Assembly: GCA_945860335.1 (NCBI GenBank)
Contig: CAMAQW010000076.1
Location: 1 to 8,124, forward strand
From: Sediminibacterium ginsengisoli
GTDB taxonomy: Bacteria > Bacteroidota > Bacteroidia > Chitinophagales > Chitinophagaceae
Direction of reading: 5' to 3'
Length of the DNA stretch: 8,124 nt
The translations under genes were made by a program, and so were the position numbers. Positions 1 through 8,013 of the stretch are shown one piece after another. Within the stretch, counting starts at the first letter, position 1; each line of letters begins with the position of its first letter. The notes under the pieces are model-generated. The model did not search any database. It was not told where the DNA came from and saw nothing but the letters and a program-made list of their open reading frames with translations.

Positions 1-282
1 ATCATGCATATAGTTGCCCAAAAAGCAGCAGGCAATAAACATAAAGGAATCTATCAATACAGTAATAGTGGCGCTATTAGTTGGTATGATTTTGCGGTAG
101 CAATTGGTGAAATGACTAATTCAACTTGTTCAATTAATAGAATTAGTTCTATTGAATTTCCTACGCCGGCAAAGCGTCCTAATTATTCCCTTATGAACTG
201 TGAATCAATAGTAGCAGACTTCTCCATTCAATTGCAGGGTTGGAAAGCCAGTCTAGAAACTTGTTTAGCTTACATTCGTTAG
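1..282 (+). CDS. rfbD: dTDP-4-dehydrorhamnose reductase, C-terminal part (5' end outside window)
   Basis: This is the last 93 codons of an RmlD/RfbD-type reductase, the NADPH-dependent enzyme that makes dTDP-L-rhamnose in the last step of that cytoplasmic pathway, which supplies surface polysaccharide synthesis. The visible part has the family's C-terminal pattern: GIYQYSNSGAISWYDFA at visible residues 17-33, then FPTPAKRPNYS near residues 54-64, which in this family lies in the substrate-binding end, and a final GWKASLETCL helix. The Rossmann fold and the catalytic Tyr-x-x-x-Lys lie upstream, outside the window. The reading frame is already open at base 1, so the ATG at base 4 is internal and not the start. 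No strong hairpin terminator follows. It is functionally unrelated to the secreted-protein genes downstream. The family call is from recognised motifs; no alignment was run. Confidence 0.88.
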   Translation: MMHIVAQKAAGNKHKGIYQYSNSGAISWYDFAVAIGEMTNSTCSINRISSIEFPTPAKRPNYSLMNCESIVADFSIQLQGWKASLETCLAYIR

Positions 283-374
283 GTTATCTCCTTTTTGTTA
301 AACAATTTTTTTTCACGAAATTTATCATTCATTTTTATCATACTCACCAATTGAGTCATTTAATTAAACGAACG

Positions 375-3300
375 ATGAATAAACCAGTAGTACAAACTAG
401 AAAGGGTCAACTACTTTCTTTGTTGTCTTTACTTTTAGTATTTACAACATTCGCACAAGTAGGGCAAGGCTCTATTAAATTTAGCAACCCTAAACCAATG
501 GGTTTCACTTCTATGTATGCATCTTTTGCCGACAATACAAATGGTATTTGTGTTGGTGTTGTAGGTGCTATAGGAAAAACTTCAGACGCTGGTGCTACCT
601 GGCAGTATGGTGTGTTTTCTTACATAGATGTTAATGGCATGGAAGTACGTCCAACTTTTGCCGATGTACATTATGTGACACCAACAGTGGCTTATGCTGT
701 AGGGACAAATGGATCAATGGCAAAATCTGTAGATGGAGGTGTTAACTGGACGCTTGTAAAAAACCCATTGTACAATGTAAACTTAGATATTAATGCTGTT
801 TGGTTTATTAATAAAGACACTGGTTACATTGGAGGTAAAGCTATTAAAACAGCTACCACTACTGCAACAGGTATTAATATCACTTCAAATGAAACAGATC
901 CTAATGCTGCGCCAAAATTATATTTTACGAGAAATGGCGGGGCTACTTGGGATTCAATTGCTGCGCCTACAGGTGTAAAAACAAATATGGGTTATATAAA
1001 TAATCCTACCTACGCACCTATTAAAAAAGCAATTAGTGCATGGGGTAAAGAAATTTTTAGAATTCGTTTTGTAAATGCAACTACTGGTTATATTGTTGGT
1101 TCTACAAATACGGTTTATGAAAGAATTCAATCAAGTGCGACTGCAACAACATCTACTTCTGGTAACTGGGCGGCACTTGTTTGGAAATTTGAAAATGGTT
1201 CATTAACAGATTATTCTGTTAGTAAAGAAAAGCTTGGTTATAGTGGTATATTGCCTTTTGGTGGTACACTTACTGCAACCACTGCTTATAGTCCAAACGG
1301 TACACCTGCTGGACAAATTTTAAAAGCATTTACGCCGATTAATGATTCAGTTATTGTAGCTGCTACTTTTAATAATGCGATGGTGGTTAGAATTTCTACC
1401 GGTAAGTCGCAAACATCTGCTAGTACAGTAGAAACTGGCGTGAATTATCCTGGTAAGTTTGAAATCGTATACAATCAACAACCGCCTAATGGTTATCCGA
1501 AAGTACCTATTACAACAAATCCTTTTGCTGGAAGTAACATGGTAAGTATGCGTTATACTCCTTCTGGATCTATTGTAGTGACATCTGGCGGAGGTCGTTT
1601 GGTTTATTCCAATGACAAGGGTAGTACATGGGGTTTTACAAATCCTTTTCCTGCATCAACGAATTATACAAATGCACAACTATATGCACTTGACGTAACG
1701 CCTAATGGACGAATTGTTGCTTTTGGTGATCAAGGTGTATATTCAGATTCGTTGCCAAACGCTACAAGTTGGAAATCTACCTATGTAACAACAACTCCAG
1801 CTACTGGTGCTTCACAAGTTGCATTTTTAGAGTGTAATAATGGAATTACTGCTGGTGGATTTGGTTTAATTATGGCTACTACCGATGGTGGTAAAACATG
1901 GAAAGACAAAAGCAATCAAGCTTGGAGAGCTAGTTTGTTAAGTATTTATGGCGTGGCCGCTGCAGATAATAAATTTTTCTTTACGCTAAGTAATGGAAAT
2001 ATTTACAGCACTTCAGATGTTGCTACTACCAATGACCTTATTTTTAATTCACCAATTGCTACTACTTTAAATGGAATTGCTGCGGTTGGTAAAAGAATTT
2101 GGGCAGTTGGAATTAGATTTGGCGAGCCAGTGTTTAAAGCAGTTTTATTTAGATCATTAGATGGAGGTGCTACTTGGGATACCACTAAAAATGTATTCCC
2201 AACGGGTACGGTAGCTCCAAACTTACAATACATTCAATTTGCAAATCAAGATACGGGTTATGTTGTTGGTACCAGAGGAAAAGTATTTAGAACCGTAAAT
2301 GGAGGTAATACCTGGACCGATGTTTCTCCAACAGGTAGTCCTGCGACTGGAAGTATTAGCAGTTTGGGTGTTAGTAAAACTGATGCAAAGGTTGCCTATT
2401 ATTATGTGAGTGCTTTTCCTAATAAATTCCTTTATAAAACTACAAATGCCGGTGTAACCTGGTCTAATGTTTCACCAAATATCCCTTCACTTGCTTGGGG
2501 AAATATCACGGCACAGGTAATTCATGATGCCAACAATGCATATTTTGTTTCGGGGAATACTGTATTAAAAACTACAGATGGGGGTGCTTCATATACTTGG
2601 GAGCATATTCCTAATACCGGCATTGTAAATGGTGCTACTTTTTATCCTACTGTTGTTCCTGCAGGTACGCCAATGGATCAGCGTAAAGTATTTTTTGCAG
2701 GTGGTTCAATTTATGAAATGGGTAATGCTACCAAAGCATATATTTCGGGTGCCACTGAAGTAATTGCTCCTGCAACTTGTGCAAATGCATTAGGAGGATC
2801 TATTATTGTAACGCCTACAGGTGGTTTGCCTCCATTTAGTTATAAAGCAAATGCTGGGGCCTTCCAAATTTCAAATACGCTAACAGGTTTACCGCAAGGA
2901 AATACAACCTATACGGTTACGGATAAAGGATGTAATGTATTTACAAAAACAGTTGCTATTCCTGTAACGATTCCGCCTACAATTTCTGCGGGTCCAAATG
3001 TTACTGTGATGGAAGGGACTGGTGCGTTTATCGAAGCTGCTGTTCCTCCAGGAACAATTAGTTGGTCTCCAAGTGCGTCGCTTTCAAATCCAACAATTGC
3101 AAGACCTTTTGCTACGCCAACTTCAACCACTAATTACACTATTACATTAACAGATGTGAATGGTTGTAGAGCGACATCAACAATGCTATTTACAGTACTT
3201 CCTTATTGTGTTAAACCTATGCTTGCATTTTCTCCAAACGGTGATGGTACAAATGACAGATGGTTGGTAACGCTCCCAGGCAATAATTGTGCAGGCAATA

Positions 3301-3485
3301 TCAATGCTGTTGTATTTAATAGATATGGAGAAGTTGTATATACAAATCCTAATTATCAGAATAATTGGGATGGTACTTATAATGGCAAATTATTACCTGA
3401 CGGTACTTATTACTACAATCTTTTGTATCAGTTAATTAATGGAAAAACGGTTAAAATTTCTGGTGATGTAACCATCATAAGATAA
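375..3485 (+). CDS. Secreted Asp-box/Ycf48-like propeller protein with T9SS type B sorting domain
   Basis: A large surface or secreted protein of 1036 residues. The start is the ATG at 375: it gives a signal peptide with a basic n-region (K3, R9, K10), a leucine-rich core at 13-23 and a likely cut after A27 (TTFA/Q). An upstream in-frame TTG would overlap rfbD and spoil the signal. At least nine Asp-box motifs (S/T-x-D/N-x-G-x-T-W) begin near residues 70, 118, 185, 412, 502, 594, 640, 689 and 733, several preceded by a VGxxG strand as in Ycf48/sortilin-like beta-propellers. A SprB-like repeat (about 800-860, GGSIIVTPTGGLPPFSY) and an Ig-like domain (about 868-943) follow. The C-terminus (945-1036) is a CHU_C/type B sorting domain: FSPNGDG 952-958, NRYG 982-985, WDGTY 998-1002, GTYYY 1010-1014, ending VTIIR. 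Such domains direct export by the T9SS. Asp-boxes here are probably structural; no glycosidase active site was recognised, so the ligand is unknown. It probably shares a transcript with the PorP/SprF-like gene 21 bp downstream. Confidence 0.9.
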   Translation: MNKPVVQTRKGQLLSLLSLLLVFTTFAQVGQGSIKFSNPKPMGFTSMYASFADNTNGICVGVVGAIGKTSDAGATWQYGVFSYIDVNGMEVRPTFADVHYVTPTVAYAVGTNGSMAKSVDGGVNWTLVKNPLYNVNLDINAVWFINKDTGYIGGKAIKTATTTATGINITSNETDPNAAPKLYFTRNGGATWDSIAAPTGVKTNMGYINNPTYAPIKKAISAWGKEIFRIRFVNATTGYIVGSTNTVYERIQSSATATTSTSGNWAALVWKFENGSLTDYSVSKEKLGYSGILPFGGTLTATTAYSPNGTPAGQILKAFTPINDSVIVAATFNNAMVVRISTGKSQTSASTVETGVNYPGKFEIVYNQQPPNGYPKVPITTNPFAGSNMVSMRYTPSGSIVVTSGGGRLVYSNDKGSTWGFTNPFPASTNYTNAQLYALDVTPNGRIVAFGDQGVYSDSLPNATSWKSTYVTTTPATGASQVAFLECNNGITAGGFGLIMATTDGGKTWKDKSNQAWRASLLSIYGVAAADNKFFFTLSNGNIYSTSDVATTNDLIFNSPIATTLNGIAAVGKRIWAVGIRFGEPVFKAVLFRSLDGGATWDTTKNVFPTGTVAPNLQYIQFANQDTGYVVGTRGKVFRTVNGGNTWTDVSPTGSPATGSISSLGVSKTDAKVAYYYVSAFPNKFLYKTTNAGVTWSNVSPNIPSLAWGNITAQVIHDANNAYFVSGNTVLKTTDGGASYTWEHIPNTGIVNGATFYPTVVPAGTPMDQRKVFFAGGSIYEMGNATKAYISGATEVIAPATCANALGGSIIVTPTGGLPPFSYKANAGAFQISNTLTGLPQGNTTYTVTDKGCNVFTKTVAIPVTIPPTISAGPNVTVMEGTGAFIEAAVPPGTISWSPSASLSNPTIARPFATPTSTTNYTITLTDVNGCRATSTMLFTVLPYCVKPMLAFSPNGDGTNDRWLVTLPGNNCAGNINAVVFNRYGEVVYTNPNYQNNWDGTYNGKLLPDGTYYYNLLYQLINGKTVKISGDVTIIR

Positions 3486-3506
3486 TTCAACATAAAATTT
3501 TAAGAA

Positions 3507-4394
3507 ATGAAAAAAATATTCATAGTATTATTAATAGCTGGGGGCTCCTTTAAATTAGCAGCGCAGCAAATTCAAACAACAGCATTCCCGCAATTACAAG
3601 GGTTCATGCACAATGCTTCCTTTGCTGGAATTGGTACTACTAATTTTGTAGGGGCAACTTATAGGACACAATGGTCTCAAATTTCTGGTGGACCTAAAAC
3701 GGCTAATTTATTTGGCTCATTTGCGATGCCCTCTAAAAAAATGGGTATGGGTGCGCTAGTATATTCAGACAAAACTGGCCCTACTTCAAGAACCGGCATG
3801 TCAATATCATTTGCGAAACATATTAATTTTGGAGATGATGCGGTGTTGTCATTGGGTATTGAAAATAAATTCCAACAATTTAGATTGGATCAAGAGAAAA
3901 TAGTTGCTGCAATTGGGGCTGATCCTGCTTTAGCAAATGCTAAAGGGGGTGTAAACTACGATGCTGGCTTTGGTATTTCTTTTACAAATAAAAAAGTACA
4001 ACTTGGTGTTTCTGCAGCCCAATTACTAGAGTCTGAATTAAAAAATTATTCAGGTGCAGGGGCCAGTAGATCGGCAGTTGGACGCCTTTATAGGCATTAT
4101 AATTTTACAGGAGCATACACTATAAAGATGGATGATGATGTTACTATGATACCTAATGTCTTATTGATATACTTGCCAAATTCACCACTAGAATTCAATG
4201 CAGGTGCGCAGTTTGTATATAAAGAAACGATAAGAGCGGGAGCTAGTATAGCTAAAAATTTCAGTATTAATTTTGGCACTACACTTTCTAAAAAATTAAC
4301 CATTGATTATGCGTTTGATTTGTATAGCAATAACAACATATTGAATAATCTAACTGCTAATGAATTTATGATGCGTTATCATTTTAATCGTTAA
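3507..4394 (+). CDS. Type IX secretion system PorP/SprF family outer-membrane protein
   Basis: A 295-residue protein of the PorP/SprF family (type IX secretion membrane protein), of the usual length for that family. It has a clear signal peptide (KK at 2-3, hydrophobic core to about residue 13, cut near LAA/Q at 19-20). The mature N-terminus carries the family pattern Q-(x)n-N-A-S-F-A-G and then YRTQWSQISGGPKT near residues 52-65. The rest alternates short polar and aromatic beta-strands with glycine turns, ending MMRYHFNR, as expected for an outer-membrane barrel. In Flavobacterium, SprF is needed for secretion of the type B cargo SprB, and PorP is a T9SS component in Porphyromonas. Here the gene sits between two type B cargo genes, so it is more likely a cargo-specific partner than the core PorP; that is inference from context. 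The ATG at 3507 has an A-rich leader and no Shine-Dalgarno, normal for Bacteroidota. The 21-bp gap from the upstream gene suggests co-transcription. Confidence 0.92.
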   Translation: MKKIFIVLLIAGGSFKLAAQQIQTTAFPQLQGFMHNASFAGIGTTNFVGATYRTQWSQISGGPKTANLFGSFAMPSKKMGMGALVYSDKTGPTSRTGMSISFAKHINFGDDAVLSLGIENKFQQFRLDQEKIVAAIGADPALANAKGGVNYDAGFGISFTNKKVQLGVSAAQLLESELKNYSGAGASRSAVGRLYRHYNFTGAYTIKMDDDVTMIPNVLLIYLPNSPLEFNAGAQFVYKETIRAGASIAKNFSINFGTTLSKKLTIDYAFDLYSNNNILNNLTANEFMMRYHFNR

Positions 4395-4431
4395 TACTAT
4401 TTATACATACAGCCATATATTTTCAATTGTA

Positions 4432-4463
4432 AAGAGCAGCATATTAACATTTATGCTGCTCTT
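4432..4463 (+). repeat. Perfect 12-bp inverted repeat spanning the start of the adhesin gene (possible attenuator or terminator)
   Basis: The arms AAGAGCAGCATA (4432-4443) and TATGCTGCTCTT (4452-4463) are exact reverse complements separated by an 8-base loop. In RNA this would form a stable stem with a GAGCAGC/GCTGCTC core. It lies between the PorP/SprF-like stop codon (4394) and the body of the adhesin gene, and the right arm contains the first ATG (4453-4455). The bases after the stem (CATTTGC) form only a weak T-rich tail, so it is a poor classical terminator. It could attenuate transcription between the two genes, limit translation starting at that ATG, or stabilise the upstream message. 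The repeat is directly visible; its function is inferred. Confidence 0.6.
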
Positions 4464-7400
4464 CATTTGCATGCCTACCTTTTCGCAAAACCGGTCCAAT
4501 AAAGGAAAAGAATTTTGGTTAGGATATGGAAACAATGTGCTTTTCAATCATGATAACCCTATTAATAGTCAAACATTAGTTTTATATTTAAGTGCAGAGG
4601 AGGCAGCTATTGTAAAAGTGAGTGTGAATGGGACCAGTTGGTCTCAAACCGTTTCTATTCCAGCAAATAGTGTGGACGTTTCTGTTGTTATTCCAAAATC
4701 TGGTATCAACGATGCAAGGCTTACCTCAGAAGGTAAATTTAACAAAGGTATTCATATAGAAAGCGATGTTCCAATTGTTGCTTATGCGCATCAATATGGT
4801 CTCATGTCTTCTGCAGCTACCATGTTAATGCCTGTAGAGACATATGGATTTACCTACTACTCATTAAATTACGAACAAGTATCCAATTATCCAGATAGTT
4901 ATTCTTGGTTTTTTGTAGTTGCCTCTGAAGACAATACCCGGCTTAAAATTACAGTAGCAGATACCACACAAGGAAGTGCAATTGCTAGATCTATTCCCAA
5001 AGACACAACAATTACAGTTGATTTAAATAAAGGGGAGATTTATAATGTTTTTGGTAAACAGCTTGCCACTACCACTTATTTTAATGGGAAAGATTTAACG
5101 GGCAGTAAAATTGTTTCTGTTGCAGGGTTGGATGGGAAATGTCATCCCATAGCTGTTTTTTCAGGCGCTAGTAGGAATACTATTTGTGCAGGAAATGGAG
5201 GGGAGTTTTTGATGCAGCAAATTTTTCCGGCCAATGCATGGGGCACAAGATATGTTACCTATCATTCGGTTAACAATTCTATGGCAAATATTAAATCTCC
5301 ATTTTTAAATATATACCGGATTGCTGTTCGAGATCCAAAAACGATTGTAAAAATCAATGGAGTTGTTATAAATGGTGTACTCCCTTTGTACAAAAATTTC
5401 TACTATCAATATGCAAGTGTTGAAGGTGAAATTATTGAATCTGATAAACCAATATTAGTAGGTCAATATACGGTGTCTTCTAATGAGTGCACTGGAGCCA
5501 ACCCCAATCCATTAGGAGACCCTGAAATGCTCTATATAAGCCCTATTGAGCAAGGCGTTAAATCGGCAATATTTTACAATACGCGGAACCAATACATAGA
5601 CATGAGTCTTGCAAATATCATTGTGCCTACTGGGGCTGTAGCATCCATGAAAATTGATGGTGTCACATTAAATGCAAACGAATATTTTCCTCATCCGCGT
5701 ACTAATTTGTATACCGTAGTGGTGAAACGTTTATTAGGTGCTGCAGCACAACGTAAAATAACTTGCGACTCAGCGTTTGTTGCTACAGTCTATGGAACAG
5801 GTACTTTTGAAAGTTATGGGTATAACCTAGGTACCTTTGTAAATGATTTAAATGCAACAGGGGGTATTCGAAATACCCTAGATGCTTTAAGTCCTATTGG
5901 AACTATTGATTCTATTACCTGTTCAAAAACTCCATTAAAATTAATATTAAAATCGGCGTATAAAGTATCTCGCATCAATTGGCAATTAAGTAAGGTGCTT
6001 GGTGCTGGAGTTTTACCTGCAAAAGATTCTATAGAAATTAACCCAGTCCCTTCAGACTCTAGTTATGTATTTGGCAGGAAATATTATATCTACAATTCTG
6101 CCATGGATGTTTCTTTTTCAAATATGGGTTCTTTTGATGTCCCTGTCGAATATTACTCCGATGAAATTGATAATTGTGCAAATTCAGATATTACTTCCAT
6201 AAAGGTAGCTGTCAAGAAAGGGCCATCTGTTGATTTTTCTATTTCTAAGTTTTTATGTTTACCGGATACGGTTTCTTTTTCCGCTACCGTCAATGCCAAT
6301 GGCTTTAATCTTACAAAAAATGTATGGCGCATCGATGATACTGTATCCGTTAGTACACTTACTAATCGTAAAAAGTTTTTTACTTCTGGCGATCATACAG
6401 TTCGTTTTACAACGTATGCAGATAATGGTTGTGCGGGGGATACACTTAAGGTCGTTAGCATTCAACAAAATCCTATTACGAATTTCACTGTTTCGTCTAA
6501 TGTTTGTATGGGGGACAGTTTATTTTTTAAAGATGCATCTTTAGTTGCAAAGGCAGGTTCTAATATGTGGAAATGGGATTATGGTGATGGAACGGTTGCT
6601 TCAAAACCGGTATCTGATACAGCTAATTATTTTTATAAAAAACCAGGTAATTATACTGCTAAACTTTGGGTAGAAACGGCTAATGGATGTAAGAGTGATA
6701 CGACGCTAAAACAAATTGTGGTATTGGATAAGCCCACTGCTAAATTTAATGCAGATCAAAATGTTTGTATTGGTGACATGGTCTCATTAAAAGACGCTTC
6801 TTCAATTGGTTCGGGTTCTATTGGTTTTTGGAATTGGAAATTTGGGGATGGTAAATTTGCTCAAAAAACAATTGGTTCGCCCTTTTCTTATTTATATACA
6901 AAGGGAGGGGCTTATACGGTAACGCTTCAAACCCTTGGCAGTAATGGTTGTATGAGTGATTCTTTTGCTATGCAAGTGAATGTTTTTGATAAACCAACAC
7001 CAACTGTTTCTGTTACGGGTAAGCTTTGTGTAGATAGTTTATTAACACTGACTTCCTCTATTGCATATACACCAGCAACACCTATAACATGGTACTGGTC
7101 TTTACCGTCTGGAAATGATTCTACAAAAAACGGCTCCAATATTGTAAGCATTACAGTTCCTGGTGGTGGTGCTGCGATCAAGTATAAACATGCAGTTAAC
7201 ATAAATAATGGTTGCAAAAGTGATACCCTTACTTATACGTTGCCACTTATTAATAATAGTACTATGCCATCATACACAATCACTGGCGACAGTTTGTGTA
7301 TAGGAAAAGAAATTATTTTTAATTCGACAGATACTAGTGTAGTTCAATGGAAATGGGATTTTGGTGATGGAACTTTTGGTTTTCAAGCACCTCCAATTAT

Positions 7401-8013
7401 AAAAAAATATGCCACAGCAAAAAAATACACGACAAGCCTCAGCTACACAACTAAAAACGGTTGTGGTAGTAAGTTAGCAAATGTACCTGTTACTATTTTT
7501 GCAGATCCTATTTTTTCGGCAGGTCCAGATTTATATGTTTTAAAAAATAAGCCCATTTCTTTTAAGCCAATTGTTCAAACACCTCTAGCGTTTAATTATT
7601 TGTGGTCTCCAGTAAATTATCTCAATAGCACTATCGTGCTAGCTCCTGTGGTAACGCCGTCAAATCAACAATCCTATAATTTAAGCGTAGCGGATAAGGT
7701 AACAAAATGTTCCGCGTCAGATTCTGTAACTGTTTTTATTATTACCGAGGTAGAAGTGCCCAATGCATTTAGTCCAAATGGAGATGGTGTTCATGATATT
7801 TGGCAAATAGGAGGGCTGGCTGGTTATGTGAGTGCAAACATGGAAGTATACAATAGGTATGGGCAACTTGTATTTGTTTCAAAAAATGGTTACACAAAAC
7901 CTTGGGATGGAACATATAAAGGAAAGCCAGTTCCTTTTGGGACTTATTATTATGTATTGGATTTAAAAAATGGGAAACCGATTTTAACAGGTTCGGTTAC
8001 CATCATAAAATAA
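4453..8013 (+). CDS. IgGFc-binding-like/PKD-domain adhesin with T9SS type B sorting domain
   Basis: A large secreted protein, 1186 residues from the ATG at 4453. That ATG leaves only MLLFICMPTFSQ as a signal peptide; the frame stays open upstream to 4372 and probably begins at a rare ATT (4426 adds 9 residues, 4399 adds 18). Residues about 17-465 resemble the IgGFc-binding N-terminal domain: GKEFWLGYG at 18-26, then KGIHIESDVPIVAYA, SEDNTRLKIT, DLTGSKI and AVFSGA. A cysteine-bearing linker (C490, C575) follows. Five PKD-like domains fill about 592-1015, each with an early cysteine and a late N-G-C (602/660, 685/746, 772/833, 859/921, 949/1004); clear PKD cores are WDYGDG 708-713, FGDG 797-800 and WDFGDG 968-973. 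An Ig-like domain (about 1020-1097) leads to the CHU_C/type B sorting domain: FSPNGDG 1106-1112, NRYG 1134-1137, WDGTY 1151-1155, GTYYY 1163-1167, ending VTIIK. The likely role is a cell-surface adhesin exported by the T9SS, possibly with the adjacent PorP/SprF-like protein. The binding partner is unknown, and the domain name does not imply that it binds antibody. Confidence 0.9.
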   Translation: MLLFICMPTFSQNRSNKGKEFWLGYGNNVLFNHDNPINSQTLVLYLSAEEAAIVKVSVNGTSWSQTVSIPANSVDVSVVIPKSGINDARLTSEGKFNKGIHIESDVPIVAYAHQYGLMSSAATMLMPVETYGFTYYSLNYEQVSNYPDSYSWFFVVASEDNTRLKITVADTTQGSAIARSIPKDTTITVDLNKGEIYNVFGKQLATTTYFNGKDLTGSKIVSVAGLDGKCHPIAVFSGASRNTICAGNGGEFLMQQIFPANAWGTRYVTYHSVNNSMANIKSPFLNIYRIAVRDPKTIVKINGVVINGVLPLYKNFYYQYASVEGEIIESDKPILVGQYTVSSNECTGANPNPLGDPEMLYISPIEQGVKSAIFYNTRNQYIDMSLANIIVPTGAVASMKIDGVTLNANEYFPHPRTNLYTVVVKRLLGAAAQRKITCDSAFVATVYGTGTFESYGYNLGTFVNDLNATGGIRNTLDALSPIGTIDSITCSKTPLKLILKSAYKVSRINWQLSKVLGAGVLPAKDSIEINPVPSDSSYVFGRKYYIYNSAMDVSFSNMGSFDVPVEYYSDEIDNCANSDITSIKVAVKKGPSVDFSISKFLCLPDTVSFSATVNANGFNLTKNVWRIDDTVSVSTLTNRKKFFTSGDHTVRFTTYADNGCAGDTLKVVSIQQNPITNFTVSSNVCMGDSLFFKDASLVAKAGSNMWKWDYGDGTVASKPVSDTANYFYKKPGNYTAKLWVETANGCKSDTTLKQIVVLDKPTAKFNADQNVCIGDMVSLKDASSIGSGSIGFWNWKFGDGKFAQKTIGSPFSYLYTKGGAYTVTLQTLGSNGCMSDSFAMQVNVFDKPTPTVSVTGKLCVDSLLTLTSSIAYTPATPITWYWSLPSGNDSTKNGSNIVSITVPGGGAAIKYKHAVNINNGCKSDTLTYTLPLINNSTMPSYTITGDSLCIGKEIIFNSTDTSVVQWKWDFGDGTFGFQAPPIIKKYATAKKYTTSLSYTTKNGCGSKLANVPVTIFADPIFSAGPDLYVLKNKPISFKPIVQTPLAFNYLWSPVNYLNSTIVLAPVVTPSNQQSYNLSVADKVTKCSASDSVTVFIITEVEVPNAFSPNGDGVHDIWQIGGLAGYVSANMEVYNRYGQLVFVSKNGYTKPWDGTYKGKPVPFGTYYYVLDLKNGKPILTGSVTIIK

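Noticed and set aside
240..374. Possible extension of the propeller protein to an in-frame TTG at 240
   Set aside because: It would overlap rfbD by 43 bases and bury a clean signal peptide that begins at the ATG at 375 behind 45 unrelated residues.
283..374. Promoter or terminator in the gap after rfbD (TTTTTG at 292-297, a T8 run at 306-313, a TTTAATTAAA palindrome at 359-368)
   Set aside because: No TAnnTTTG-type -7 element stands at the right distance from a TTG, and no real stem precedes the T run. In such AT-rich DNA these short matches are expected by chance.
582..2600. Asp-box segments considered as DNA-level tandem repeats or a CRISPR array
   Set aside because: The similarity is at protein level with irregular spacing and divergent codons; there are no identical direct repeats with uniform spacers.
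2003..3130. Minus-strand open frames at 2003-2233 and 2909-3130
   Set aside because: They are antisense to clear domain-coding sequence of the propeller protein, and their products show no recognisable motif.
4097..4303. Minus-strand open frame inside the PorP/SprF-like gene
   Set aside because: Antisense to conserved family sequence, with a product that only mirrors the beta-strand codons.
4360..4371. In-frame ATG at 4360 as the adhesin start, overlapping the PorP/SprF-like gene
   Set aside because: It runs into a TGA at 4369 after two codons.
6230..7217. Overlapping open frames in the adhesin gene (plus 6230-6544, minus 6259-6468, minus 6927-7217)
   Set aside because: All lie within the well-supported PKD region in another frame and have no motif or leader of their own.
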